The notes beneath the pieces are model-generated. The model searched no databases. It saw only the letters and a list, made by a program, of their open reading frames with translations, and was not told where the DNA came from. Shown here piece after piece: positions 55,369-64,000 of a stretch of 64,000 bases of DNA. The stretch comes from Hydrogenophaga sp. SL48 (lineage in GTDB: Bacteria > Pseudomonadota > Gammaproteobacteria > Burkholderiales > Burkholderiaceae_C). The stretch lies in NCBI RefSeq assembly GCF_021729865.1, contig NZ_CP063400.1, positions 1,674,001 to 1,738,000 on the forward strand, written 5' to 3'. The position numbers and the translations under genes were made by a program. The stretch's first letter is position 1, and every line of letters begins with the position of its first letter.

Positions 55369-55453
55369 ACATCAGAATATCTGCTGGTATCTGATGTCTT
55401 GTCCGCATACTATCACTCTGCGTTCGATGCCGGAAGGCATCAGATCACATCAG
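55369..55453. promoter_or_regulatory. Repeated ATCAGA motifs, putative LacI-type operators
   Basis: ACATCAGA (55369-55376) and its reverse complement TCTGATGT (55390-55397) form a dyad with a 13-base centre. Two more copies, CATCAGA (55438-55444) and ACATCAG (55447-55453), lie closer to the transporter operon. Four copies in 85 bases between a LacI gene and its divergent operon suggest operators. Confidence 0.5.
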
Positions 55454-55503
55454 TATTAACCCTAGGTTGTGGCGGCCATGACCGACCACACAGGAGACAA
55501 GAC

Positions 55504-55563
55504 ATGCCCCATCACTCCGCCTTTTCTGCCCTCTCCGCCCGTTTCAGGCTTGGCGCGCGCTGA
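55504..55563 (+). CDS. Short leader reading frame (19 codons) ahead of the ABC/RuBisCO-like operon
   Basis: The frame has an ATG 7 bases after AGGAG (55492-55496) and ends with TGA 18 bases before the first permease gene. The peptide is short, arginine- and serine-containing (MPHHSAFSAL opens), and has no recognisable family. It may be a leader peptide coupling translation into the permease gene, or the remnant of a lost gene start. The ribosome-binding site is convincing; function is unknown. Confidence 0.4.
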   Translation: MPHHSAFSALSARFRLGAR

Positions 55564-55581
55564 AACCCCTGCATCGTCCCC

Positions 55582-56274
55582 ATGAGCTACGAGTTCGACT
55601 TCGCCAGCGTGCTGGCCAGCTGGCCCCAGTTCCTCGAAGGGGCTTGGATGACCATCATGCTGTCCTTCCCCGCCACGGTCATCGGGTTTGTCGGCGGCAC
55701 GCTGCTGGCCATCGGTCGCCGCAGCGACCAACGCTGGCTGGCCAAAGCCTGCGGCGCCTACGTGGAGGTGCTGCGCAACACACCGCTGCTGGTGCAGGTG
55801 TTTCTGGTGTTCTTCGGTCTCGCCAGCCTGGGCTGGAAGGTGTCGGCTTTCTCAGCCGCGCTGCTGTCGCTGGTGATCAACGTGGCGGCGTATTCCTGCG
55901 AAATCATGCGGGCCGGCATGGACTCCATCCACAAGGGCCAGATCGAGGCGGCCGAGTGCCTGGGCCTCACGCGCCGGCAGGTGTACTGGCACGTGGTGCT
56001 GCGTCCCGCGATGGAGAAGGTCTACCCCGCGTTGACCAGCCAGTTTGTGCTGCTGATGCTGGCCTCGTCCATCACTTCTCAGATTTCGGTGGAAGAGCTC
56101 ACCGCTGCCGCCGCCCGTGTGCAGTCCGACACCTTTCGCCCGTTCGAGGCCTACATCCTGGTCGCCGTGGCCTACCTGATCCTGTCGCTGCTGATGCGTT
56201 TGGGGCTGTGGCTGTTCGGGCAGATCGTGTTCACACGCAAGCGCAAGCTCGGCGCATCGGGAGGCCTGCGATGA
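55582..56274 (+). CDS. Polar amino acid-type ABC transporter permease (first)
   Basis: This is a 230-residue permease of the His/Glu/Gln type with about five membrane segments (FLEGAWMTIMLSFPATVIGFVGGTLLAIG). The family loop is YVEVLRNTPLLVQVFLVFFGLASLGWKV and the EAA region EIMRAGMDSIHKGQIEAAECLGLTRRQVYWHVVLRPAM. It is the first structural gene of the operon leading to the RuBisCO-like protein. The stop overlaps a 15-codon bridging frame. Confidence 0.9.
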   Translation: MSYEFDFASVLASWPQFLEGAWMTIMLSFPATVIGFVGGTLLAIGRRSDQRWLAKACGAYVEVLRNTPLLVQVFLVFFGLASLGWKVSAFSAALLSLVINVAAYSCEIMRAGMDSIHKGQIEAAECLGLTRRQVYWHVVLRPAMEKVYPALTSQFVLLMLASSITSQISVEELTAAAARVQSDTFRPFEAYILVAVAYLILSLLMRLGLWLFGQIVFTRKRKLGASGGLR

Positions 56275-56318
56275 GCCCGCGCCTGTTCCGCCTCCACCAC
56301 GCGGAGGTGATGCTGTGA
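56271..56318 (+). CDS. 15-codon bridging reading frame between the two permease genes
   Basis: ATG at 56271 overlaps the stop of the upstream permease (ATGA). Its own TGA at 56316-56318 overlaps the GTG start of the next permease (GTGA). It includes the next gene's GGAGG ribosome-binding site. It looks like a translational-coupling relay; whether the peptide itself matters is unknown, and chance is possible. Confidence 0.35.
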   Translation: MSPRLFRLHHAEVML

Positions 56319-56998
56319 TCGAGGGTGGATTCAATGCCTACCACCTGCAGTACCTGCTGCTGGGTGCGCTGTGGACGATCGGCCTGTCGCTGATCTCTTT
56401 TGTTGGCGGTGGCCTGGCCGGTGGTGTGATCGCCCTGTGCCGCGTCAGCCCCAACCGCGCTGTGCGCTGGGCCACCATCGCCTGGATCCAGCTGATCCAG
56501 GGCACGCCGCTGCTGGTGGTGCTGTTCCTGTGTTACTTCGGTCTCTCGATCGCCGGCCTGGAGCTGCCCGGCATCGTCGCCGCCAGCATCGCCATGGTGG
56601 TGTACGTCAGCGCCTACCTGGGTGAAATCTGGCGCGGCTGCATCGAGTCGGTGCCACGCACCCAGTGGGAGGCAGCCGAGTGCCTGGCCCTCTCACGCGC
56701 CCAGCGCATGCGGCTGGTGGTGCTGCCGCAGGCGGTGCGCATCGCCACGCCGCCCACGGTGGGCTTCATGGTGCAGATCGTGAAGAACACCTCGCTGGCG
56801 TCCATCGTGGGGTTCATCGAACTGGTGCGGGCCGGCCAGCTCATCAACAACTCCATCTTCCAGCCCTTTCTGGTCTACCTGCTGATCGCCGTCATGTACT
56901 TCGCCATGTGTTACCCGCTGTCGGTCTGGAGCCGCAAGCTGGAACAGCGCCAGCAGTTCGGCCTCCGTGCAGCAACCCCTTCCGCGACCGCCCTATGA
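56315..56998 (+). CDS. Polar amino acid-type ABC transporter permease (second)
   Basis: This is a 227-residue permease partner of the preceding one. Features: WIQLIQGTPLLVVLFLCYFGLSI, SIAMVVYVSAYLGEIWRGCIESVPRTQWEAAECLALSRAQRMRLVVLPQAV (EAA loop) and the C-terminal PLSVWSRKLEQR. The GTG start at 56315 is chosen because GGAGG precedes it by 8 bases and homology begins there. Its stop overlaps the ATPase start (ATGA). Confidence 0.9.
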   Translation: MIEGGFNAYHLQYLLLGALWTIGLSLISFVGGGLAGGVIALCRVSPNRAVRWATIAWIQLIQGTPLLVVLFLCYFGLSIAGLELPGIVAASIAMVVYVSAYLGEIWRGCIESVPRTQWEAAECLALSRAQRMRLVVLPQAVRIATPPTVGFMVQIVKNTSLASIVGFIELVRAGQLINNSIFQPFLVYLLIAVMYFAMCYPLSVWSRKLEQRQQFGLRAATPSATAL

Positions 56999-57741
56999 AG
57001 CCCGAAGACACCCTGAATCCCGTCGTCGATCTCAAAGACGTGCACAAACGCTTCGGCAGCAACCAGGTGCTCCAAGGCGTGTCCTTCGCCATCCCGAAGG
57101 GCCAGGTCGTGGCCATCATCGGCAAAAGCGGCTCGGGCAAAAGCACCGCGCTGCGCTGCATCGACCGGCTGGAGGTCATCGACAGCGGCACCATCCAGGT
57201 CTGCGGCCACGCGGTGCATTCGCCCGACGTCAACCTGCGCCAGCTGCGCCAGGACGTGGGCATCGTGTTCCAGAGCTACAACCTGTTCCCGCACCTGACG
57301 GTGGAGCAGAACATCACCCTTGCCCCCAAGGCGGTGAAGAACCTGTCCGCAGCCCAGGCGCTCGAGATCGCCGCCCGAACGCTCAAGCAGGTGGGCCTGG
57401 CCGACAAGGCGCAGGCCTACCCCGAGCAGCTGTCGGGCGGCCAGCAGCAGCGTGTGGCGATCGCCCGCTCGCTGGCCATGGAACCCCAGGTGATGCTGTT
57501 CGACGAGGTCACCTCGGCCCTCGACCCGCAGCTCACCGGCGAGGTGCTGCGCGTGATCGAGGCGCTGGCCGAAGGCGGCATGACCATGGTGCTGGTCACC
57601 CACGAGATGGAGTTCGCCGCCCGGGTGGCCGACACCATCATCTACATGCACGAGGGCAAGGTCTGGGAGACCGGCTCGGGCGACATGCTCAAACACCCGC
57701 AGACCGCCGAGCTGCGCGATTTTCTGTCCCACGGACTGTGA
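56995..57741 (+). CDS. Polar amino acid-type ABC transporter ATP-binding protein
   Basis: This is a 248-residue GlnQ/HisP-type ATPase: LKDVHKRFGSNQVLQGVSF, Walker A GKSGSGKST, Q-loop VFQSYNLFPHLTVEQNI, signature [15 protein letters not shown], Walker B VMLFDEVTSALD and H-loop THEMEFA. Walker B has DEV rather than the common DEP, a tolerated change in this group. It overlaps the second permease by 4 bases. 150 bases follow before the binding-protein gene. Confidence 0.92.
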   Translation: MKPEDTLNPVVDLKDVHKRFGSNQVLQGVSFAIPKGQVVAIIGKSGSGKSTALRCIDRLEVIDSGTIQVCGHAVHSPDVNLRQLRQDVGIVFQSYNLFPHLTVEQNITLAPKAVKNLSAAQALEIAARTLKQVGLADKAQAYPEQLSGGQQQRVAIARSLAMEPQVMLFDEVTSALDPQLTGEVLRVIEALAEGGMTMVLVTHEMEFAARVADTIIYMHEGKVWETGSGDMLKHPQTAELRDFLSHGL

Positions 57742-57891
57742 AATGAGTCCACCCCGTTTCTCGTGCACTTCCCCGGAATCGCACCAGCAGTGCGAGAACG
57801 CAAGTCACTCGCATCCCCCTCAAGGGGTGCCCGCGAACGACACATTGAATTTCAGCTTCCCGTTCCATCACCACCCCCAGGAGACAACACC

Positions 57892-58686
<795 letters not shown>

Positions 58687-58733
58687 AGACACCAGCGTCT
58701 CGCCGCCCTGCCCCATCACCAAAGGAATTCCTC

Positions 58734-59276
58734 ATGAGCCGTCATTTCGGCGCCATCCGCCAACTGGGCTACGTGGTCCACGACATCGAAGCTGCCATGG
58801 CGTACTGGAGCCGCACGCTGGGCGTGGGCCCCTGGTTCTACAACCCGCGCGTGCCGATTCAGAACTACCAGTACCGCGGCGAGGCCCACGAGCCGCACAA
58901 CTCGGTGGCGCTGGCCAACTCGGGCTATGTGCAGGTCGAGTTGATCCAGACCCGCAACGACGTGCCGTCCATGTACCGCGACTTCCTGCAGGCCGGGCGC
59001 ACCGGGCTGCAGCACGTGGCCTACTGGACCAGCGACTACGACGCCGACCTCGCGCGGCTGACGGCCGAGGGGTTCAAGACGGTGATGAGTGGCGAGGTCG
59101 GCGAGCGCGGCCGTTTCGTTTACTTCGACACCGAGTTCCACCCCGGCACCGTGATCGAGCTGTCGGAAGTGGCCGGCCCCAAGGGCCGCATGTTCGACCT
59201 GATCCGCGCGGAATCCGAAACCTGGGACGGCCAGACCGACCCGGTGCGCCCCTTCCCCGACCTCTCGAAGATCTGA
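58734..59276 (+). CDS. VOC-fold (glyoxalase/bleomycin-resistance superfamily) protein
   Basis: This is a 180-residue protein with two vicinal-oxygen-chelate modules: IRQLGYVVHDIEAAMAYWSRTLGVGPW and GLQHVAYWTSDYDADLARLTAEGF. Probable metal ligands are Q (in QLGYVV), E (VQVELIQ), H (LQHVAYW) and E (VIELSEV), so one His of the classical set is Gln. VOC enzymes are epimerases, isomerases, dioxygenases or lyases; the reaction is unknown. It lies 47 bases after the binding-protein gene and 69 before the RuBisCO-like gene, presumably acting on the same substrate. Confidence 0.82.
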   Translation: MSRHFGAIRQLGYVVHDIEAAMAYWSRTLGVGPWFYNPRVPIQNYQYRGEAHEPHNSVALANSGYVQVELIQTRNDVPSMYRDFLQAGRTGLQHVAYWTSDYDADLARLTAEGFKTVMSGEVGERGRFVYFDTEFHPGTVIELSEVAGPKGRMFDLIRAESETWDGQTDPVRPFPDLSKI

Positions 59277-59345
59277 TCTTCAAGAAGCCTCGCCTTCCTG
59301 CGCCCGTCCCGAGTGCGCAGGAAGGTGGTCAACCCCACAGCAACC

Positions 59346-60623
59346 ATGTCCCCAGACCGCTTTGAAGCCACCTACCTGATCGAGACCCCGCTGGACCCGG
59401 CCCACGTGGCCGAAGTGCTGGCGGGTGAACAATCGTGTGGCACCTTCACCCGCGTCGAGGGCGAGACCGATGCCTTGCGCGAGCGCGCCCGTGCCACCGT
59501 CGAGTCGGTCGAGCTGCTGGACGTGGCCCCCGCGCCGTCGCTGCCCAACGGCTGGATGCAGCGGCGCGGCATGTTCGACAGTCCCCAGACCTGGCAGCGT
59601 GCCCGCCTGAGGGTGAGCTTCCCCTGCGACAACATCGGGCCCAACCTGCCCACGCTGGCCGCCACCGTGTCGGGCAACCTGTACGACCTGGGCGAAGTCA
59701 CGGGCCTGCGGCTGGAGGCGATGAAGCTGCCGCGCGCCTACCGCGCGCAGTTCGACCTGCCCCGCCACGGCATCGCCGGCACCCGCGCGCTGACCGGTGT
59801 GCAGGGCCGCCCCTTGATCGGCACCATCATCAAACCCAACGTGGGCCTGTCGGCCGAAGAAACCGGTGCGCTCGCGGGCCGCCTCTGCGCGGCCGGGGTG
59901 GACTTCATCAAGGACGACGAGGTCTGCGCCAACCCGGCCCACGCGCCGCTGGCAGAGCGCGTCAAGGCCGTGATGCGCCGCGTGCGCGCCCACCAGGACA
60001 AGACAGGCAAGCTGGTGATGGTCGCTTTCAACATCACCGACGAGACCGACGCCATGCGCCGGCACGCCGACCTGATCGCCGCCGAAGGTGGCAGCTGCGT
60101 GATGGTCAGTTTGAACTGGTGCGGGTACTCCGCCGTGCAGACCCTGCGCCGCCACACCCCGCTGGCGCTCCACGGCCACCGCAACGGCTACGGCGCGCTG
60201 TCGCGCCACCCGCTGCTGGGCTTTTCGTTCAATGCCTGGCAGACGCTGTGGCGGCTGGCGGGGGTGGACCACATGCACGTGCACGGCCTGCAGGGCAAGT
60301 TCTCGCAGACCGACGACGAGGTGATCGCCGACGCGCACGACACGCTGAGCCCGCTGTGTGAAGGCCTGGACGACCGCGTGTTGCCCGCTTTTTCCAATGG
60401 CCAGTGGGCCGGCACCGTGCCCGCCACCTGGGACAGCGTCCGCTCCAGCGACCTGCTCTTCATGTCGGGCGGCGGCATCCTGGCCCACCCGGACGGTCCC
60501 GCCGCCGGGGTCGCCAGCCTGCAGCAGGCCTGGGACGCGGTGCAGAAGGGTGAAACGCTCGCGCAGCGGGCCGTGCACGCCTCCGAACTGCGCCGCGCCA
60601 TTGAATTCTTCGGCCGGAAATGA
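59346..60623 (+). CDS. RuBisCO-like protein (large-subunit family, form IV type)
   Basis: This is a 425-residue member of the RuBisCO large-subunit superfamily. The metal/carbamylation site KDDE is at residues 189-192 (Lys189 equivalent to the carbamylated Lys). The TIKPKLG-type stretch reads TIIKPNVGLS (Lys kept, second Lys lost). A loop-6-type Lys lies at about 318 (HGLQGKF), and the SGGG phosphate-binding motif near 374 (LLFMSGGGILAHPDGP). Ser/His positions differ from true RuBisCO, so it should not fix CO2. Relatives include enolases and 3-oxo-isoapionate-4-phosphate decarboxylases (OiaX). A DUF1537 kinase next door fits an OiaK-OiaX type step, which is inference. Confidence 0.92.
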   Translation: MSPDRFEATYLIETPLDPAHVAEVLAGEQSCGTFTRVEGETDALRERARATVESVELLDVAPAPSLPNGWMQRRGMFDSPQTWQRARLRVSFPCDNIGPNLPTLAATVSGNLYDLGEVTGLRLEAMKLPRAYRAQFDLPRHGIAGTRALTGVQGRPLIGTIIKPNVGLSAEETGALAGRLCAAGVDFIKDDEVCANPAHAPLAERVKAVMRRVRAHQDKTGKLVMVAFNITDETDAMRRHADLIAAEGGSCVMVSLNWCGYSAVQTLRRHTPLALHGHRNGYGALSRHPLLGFSFNAWQTLWRLAGVDHMHVHGLQGKFSQTDDEVIADAHDTLSPLCEGLDDRVLPAFSNGQWAGTVPATWDSVRSSDLLFMSGGGILAHPDGPAAGVASLQQAWDAVQKGETLAQRAVHASELRRAIEFFGRK

Positions 60624-61966
60624 CAGCGCCCTTGTTCGGCTGGTACGGCGACGACTTCACCGGCGCCACCGACACGCTGGCCGTGCTGGCACAGGCCGGC
60701 CTGCGGTCCATGCTGTTCATGGGGGTGCCCGGCCGCGCGGCCCTGACTGCGGCCGGACCCCTGGACGCCGTGGGCATTGCGGGGGCCGCACGCGCCATGG
60801 CGCCCGAGGCCATGCGCGCCGAGCTCACGGCGGTGGGCGGCTTCTTTCGGACGCAGGCGCCGCCCGTGCTGCACTACAAGGTGTGCTCCACCTTCGACAG
60901 CGCCCCGCACGTTGGCAACATCGCCTGCGCGATCCAGACCCTGCATCCGTTTGTCGATCACCGCTGGGTGCCCATCGTGGGCGGGCAGCCCAGCCTGGGC
61001 CGCTACTGCGCCTTCAGCAACCTCTTCGCAGCGGCCGGCACCGGCGGCACCGTGCACCGCATCGACCGCCACCCCACCATGCGCCAGCACCCGGTCACCC
61101 CGATGGGTGAGGCCGACCTGCGTGTGCATCTGGCGGCGCAGGGGCTGGGCAACATCAGCTCGCTGCATGGCCCGGCCTACGAGCAAACCACCGACGCGCT
61201 CGACGCGACGCTGCAAGAACTGCTCGCTACCGACGCCGCCCTGCAGCCCATGCTGCTGGATCTGAGTGAGATCCGCCAGCTCGCTGCGGTGGGCCGGCTG
61301 CTGTGGCAACAGTCCCAACAGGCCCGGCTGCTGGCCGTCGGTTCCAGCGCCGTGGCGCAGGCGCTGGTGGCGCACTGGGCCGGTTCTGCCGCACCCGCGT
61401 CGCGCTCACCATCTCGCGCAATGGCCGCCGCAGAGGGCCCTGTCTTTGCATGGGCCGGCAGCCTGTCGCCCCTGACCGCCGCCCAGGTGCAGGCCGCCAC
61501 GGCCTATCAGCGCATCGCCGTGGACGCTCAGCGCCTCAGCGACGATGCGGCGTACGCCCAGACCACTCAGGACCGCATCTGTGCGGGACTGCAATCCGGA
61601 CAGCACGTCCTGGCCTACACCGCCCCCACCAGCGGTCAGGTGCCCGACACCGCATCGGCGGCCCGTGTCGCCCAGGTCAGCGCCGAGCTGATCGCCCGCG
61701 TGGTGCAAGCCCAGACGGAGCATGGCGCACCGCTTCGGCGTGTGGGCATCGCGGGCGGCGACACCTCCAGTCACGCCGTGCAGGCGCTGCGGCTATGGGG
61801 CCTGTCCTACCTGGCCACCATTTGCCCTGGCGTCACCCTGAGCCGCGCCCACAGCGCCGACCCGGCCCGCGAGGGCCTGGAGTTGATGCTGAAGGGCGGG
61901 CAGATGGGGGGCGTGGATCTGTTTGAGCGCCTGCTGGGTGGCGTCGGGCCTGCTCAGACTTCCTAA
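60620..61966 (+). CDS. Four-carbon acid sugar kinase family protein (DUF1537)
   Basis: This is a 448-residue kinase-family protein with the N-terminal GWYGDDFTGATDTLAVLAQ (family [A/G]DDFTGA substrate-binding motif). Later segments are HHRWVPIVGGQPSLGRY-like (VDHRWVPIVGGQPSLGRYCAFSN). The C-terminal nucleotide-binding domain has RRVGIAGGDTSSHAVQALRLWG and LMLKGGQMGG. Known members phosphorylate erythronate, threonate or 3-oxo-isoapionate. It overlaps the RuBisCO-like gene by 4 bases (ATGA). The pairing resembles apionate/isoapionate catabolic loci (OiaK with OiaX or OiaT), but no other member of that set is visible here. Confidence 0.88.
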   Translation: MTAPLFGWYGDDFTGATDTLAVLAQAGLRSMLFMGVPGRAALTAAGPLDAVGIAGAARAMAPEAMRAELTAVGGFFRTQAPPVLHYKVCSTFDSAPHVGNIACAIQTLHPFVDHRWVPIVGGQPSLGRYCAFSNLFAAAGTGGTVHRIDRHPTMRQHPVTPMGEADLRVHLAAQGLGNISSLHGPAYEQTTDALDATLQELLATDAALQPMLLDLSEIRQLAAVGRLLWQQSQQARLLAVGSSAVAQALVAHWAGSAAPASRSPSRAMAAAEGPVFAWAGSLSPLTAAQVQAATAYQRIAVDAQRLSDDAAYAQTTQDRICAGLQSGQHVLAYTAPTSGQVPDTASAARVAQVSAELIARVVQAQTEHGAPLRRVGIAGGDTSSHAVQALRLWGLSYLATICPGVTLSRAHSADPAREGLELMLKGGQMGGVDLFERLLGGVGPAQTS

Positions 61967-61998
61967 AACGCTCAGGCCCGCTTGGTTTGCAGGGCCTG

Positions 61999-62033
61999 AA
62001 AAAAAAGCCGGCGGGCTTGGCGCTCGCCGGCTT
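61999..62033 (-). terminator. Intrinsic terminator after tctA
   Basis: On the minus strand AAGCCGGCG (62025-62033) pairs with CGCCGGCTT (62005-62013) and continues into a T8 run (61999-62006). It begins 20 bases past the tctA stop. A second inverted repeat, CAGGCCC...GGGCCTG at about 61974-61998, precedes the A-run and may help stop plus-strand transcription from the kinase operon. Confidence 0.85.
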
Positions 62034-62052
62034 GCTCTGGGGCTGAACCCGG

Positions 62053-63564
62053 TCAGTCTTCGACGAAGGCTTCTTCGCGCTTCTTCTTGATCGACGGCAG
62101 CAGCACGACCGTCAGCAGGATCGCGGCAATCGCCAGCAGCGAGGCCGACAGCGGACGGGTCACGAACACCGACCAGTCGCCACGCGAAATCAGCAGCGCA
62201 CGGCGCAGGTACTCTTCCATCATCGGACCCAGGATCAGGCCCAGCAACAGTGGTGCGGGTTCGCAGCCCAGCTTGATGAACAGGTAACCGATGAAACCGA
62301 AGATGGCCACCATCCAGATGTCGAAGCTGTTGTTGTTGGTCGAGTACACACCGATCGCACAGAACAGCAGGATGGCAGGGAACAGCCAGCGGTACGGCAC
62401 GGTCAGCAGCTTGATCCAGATGCCGATCAGCGGCAGGTTCAGGATCACCAGCATCAGGTTGCCGATCCACATCGAGGCGATCAGGCCCCAGAACAGCTCG
62501 GGGTTGCTGGTCATGACCTGCGGACCCGGCTGGATGTTGTGGATGGTCATGGCACCGACCATCAGCGCCATCACGGCGTTGGGCGGAATGCCCAGGGTCA
62601 GCAGCGGGATGAACGAGGTTTGCGAACCGGCGTTGTTGGCCGACTCAGGGGCCGCCACACCGCGGATGTTGCCCTGGCCGAACGGCACTTCACCGGGCTT
62701 CAGCTTGGTCTTCTTCTCGATCGTGTAGGCGGCGAAAGCAGACAGCAGCGCACCGCCACCGGGCAGGATGCCGAGCGCAGAACCCAGCGCCGTGCCACGC
62801 AGAACCGCCGGCACCATGTTCTTGAAATCTTCTTTGGTCGGCATGATGCCTTCGACCTTGCCGGTGAAGACCTCGCGGTGTTCTTCGGGCTGCGACAGGT
62901 TGTTGATGATTTCGCCGTAGCCGAACACGCCCATCGCGATCACGATGAAGCTGATACCGTCGGTGAGCTCGGGGATGTCAAAGCTGAACCGTGCCACGCC
63001 GGAGTTCACGTCGGTGCCCACCAGACCCAGCAGCAGGCCCAGCAGGATCATGGCCAGGGCCTTGATCAGCGAGCCGGAGGCCAGCACCACGGCACCGATC
63101 AGGCCGACAATCATGAGCGAGAAGTACTCGGCAGGGCCGAAGTTCAGCGCCATCTCGGTCAGCGGCGGCGCGAAGGCGGCCACGATCAGCGTGCCCACGC
63201 AGCCGGCGAAGAACGAGCCCAGACCGGCCGCCGCGAGAGCGGGGCCTGCCCTGCCCTTGCGCGCCATCTGGTAACCGTCGATCACCGTCACCACCGAGGA
63301 CGATTCACCGGGCAGGTTCACCAGGATGGCGGTGGTCGAGCCACCGTATTGCGCACCGTAATAGATGCCGGCCAGCATGATGAGCGCGGCCACCGGCGGC
63401 AGGCCGTAGGTGGCTGGCAGCAGCATGGCGATGGTCGCCACCGGGCCAATGCCTGGCAAAACGCCGATCAGCGTGCCCAGCAGGCAGCCGACGAAGGCGT
63501 ACATCAGGTTCTGGAGGGTGAACGCGACGCTGAAACCCAGCGAGAGGTTGTCAATCAATTCCAT
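62053..63564 (-). CDS. tctA: Tripartite tricarboxylate transporter permease TctA
   Basis: This is a 503-residue large membrane subunit of a TTT-family secondary transporter, with about 12 membrane segments. Family words: VGCLLGTLIGVLPGIGPVATIAMLLPATYGL (the conserved GVLPGIGP), IYYGAQYGGSTTAILVNLPGESSSVVTVIDGY, and MALNFGPAEYFSLMIVGL. These systems use a periplasmic TctC-type binding protein for citrate, tricarballylate or other carboxylates; none is in the window. It lies 15 bases after the TctB gene and converges on the kinase operon. Confidence 0.94.
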   Translation of the reverse strand: MELIDNLSLGFSVAFTLQNLMYAFVGCLLGTLIGVLPGIGPVATIAMLLPATYGLPPVAALIMLAGIYYGAQYGGSTTAILVNLPGESSSVVTVIDGYQMARKGRAGPALAAAGLGSFFAGCVGTLIVAAFAPPLTEMALNFGPAEYFSLMIVGLIGAVVLASGSLIKALAMILLGLLLGLVGTDVNSGVARFSFDIPELTDGISFIVIAMGVFGYGEIINNLSQPEEHREVFTGKVEGIMPTKEDFKNMVPAVLRGTALGSALGILPGGGALLSAFAAYTIEKKTKLKPGEVPFGQGNIRGVAAPESANNAGSQTSFIPLLTLGIPPNAVMALMVGAMTIHNIQPGPQVMTSNPELFWGLIASMWIGNLMLVILNLPLIGIWIKLLTVPYRWLFPAILLFCAIGVYSTNNNSFDIWMVAIFGFIGYLFIKLGCEPAPLLLGLILGPMMEEYLRRALLISRGDWSVFVTRPLSASLLAIAAILLTVVLLPSIKKKREEAFVED

Positions 63565-63579
63565 GGTCGGTCCTTGAGA

Positions 63580-64000
63580 TCAGTTCGTCAGGAACGCAGG
63601 CCACACGGGGAACTGCAGGTTCAGCAATTTGACAAAGGCACCGTAGCTGCCGGCCGCCAGGATGGTGGCGAGAACCAGCGTGGCCTTGATCTTCATCCCC
63701 GGCTGCGCCATGCTGGCGATGAACACGAGCGCGTAGATGGCCACGATCAGGCCCATCGCGGGAAAGCCGATCGATGGCAGGCCGACGAGCAGCGCGCCAA
63801 AGGCCAAATTGGCCCCGAGCACGAAGCCCAGCGGGCGCCAGGCAAAGGCGCCGATCTTGTCGCCCCCGGGCCCTCCCTGTGTGAACGACTTGAACGTGAT
63901 GATCACGCCCAGAACCGCCAGGATGATGCCCAGCATGAGCGGGAAATAACCGGGTCCCATGCGGGCGGCGCCCCCCACCTGGTAGCTTTGGGCTCCCCAG
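63580..64000 (-). CDS. tctB: Tripartite tricarboxylate transporter TctB family protein (5' end outside window)
   Basis: This is the C-terminal 139 residues of the small TctB membrane subunit. It opens at the edge with WGAQSYQVGGAARMGPGYFPLMLGIILAVLGVIITFKSF (family G(A/T)AARMGPGYFP word). Three further hydrophobic segments follow, ending VWPAFLTN. The frame is open to the window edge, so the start codon is not seen; a GTG at 63978 inside is not the true start. It is translated just before tctA (15-base gap). Confidence 0.9.
   Translation of the reverse strand, partial: WGAQSYQVGGAARMGPGYFPLMLGIILAVLGVIITFKSFTQGGPGGDKIGAFAWRPLGFVLGANLAFGALLVGLPSIGFPAMGLIVAIYALVFIASMAQPGMKIKATLVLATILAAGSYGAFVKLLNLQFPVWPAFLTN

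Overview
This is a GC-rich chromosomal segment of a betaproteobacterium. It is most likely a member of the Burkholderiales, family Comamonadaceae (Hydrogenophaga-like). That placement is my inference from protein family resemblance and from the core gene order rimP-nusA-infB-rbfA-truB-typA and smpB-ratA-rnfH-DUF4124-guaB-guaA-tadA. I could run no database search.

Left part (1-12.4 kb) is mostly accessory. A minus-strand cluster encodes an amidohydrolase, a CobW-type metallochaperone GTPase, and two parts of a branched-chain-amino-acid-type ABC importer, with a divergent LuxR regulator. It is followed by an outer-membrane MetA-pathway-type protein, a decayed chemotaxis receptor tail, and two adjacent nitronate-monooxygenase-like genes. 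The second of these is cut off at an IS5-family element. The IS abuts the stop codon of a tyrosine integrase that sits next to a tRNA-Ser(GGA) gene, which is the signature of a tRNA-targeted island. A QmcA/NfeD pair follows.

Middle part (12.5-44.4 kb) is largely housekeeping. It holds a PLP decarboxylase, a periplasmic LigE-type DNA ligase, fabI, and a yejABEF peptide importer. The translation operon rimP-nusA-infB-rbfA-truB-typA is preceded by a promoter and an immediate intrinsic terminator. Then come smpB, ratA, rnfH, guaB, guaA, a TetR regulator with a doubled palindromic operator, a 2'-5' RNA ligase behind a LexA-box-like site, and a tadA gene fused in frame to a haloalkane-dehalogenase-like domain.

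Right part (45-64 kb) is again accessory. It holds a class III cyclase-FHA protein, a penicillin-acylase-family hydrolase, a four-EF-hand protein, and a histidine/lysine-arginine-ornithine type ABC operon carrying an embedded aspartoacylase-like gene. The most unusual locus follows: a LacI regulator divergent from an operon of an amino-acid-type ABC importer, a VOC-fold protein, a RuBisCO-like protein and a DUF1537 four-carbon-acid-sugar-type kinase. Tripartite tricarboxylate transporter genes tctA and tctB (partial) converge on it. This locus looks like a catabolic pathway for a sugar acid or related branched compound, with an unexpected importer type, and is the best candidate in the window for undescribed biology.
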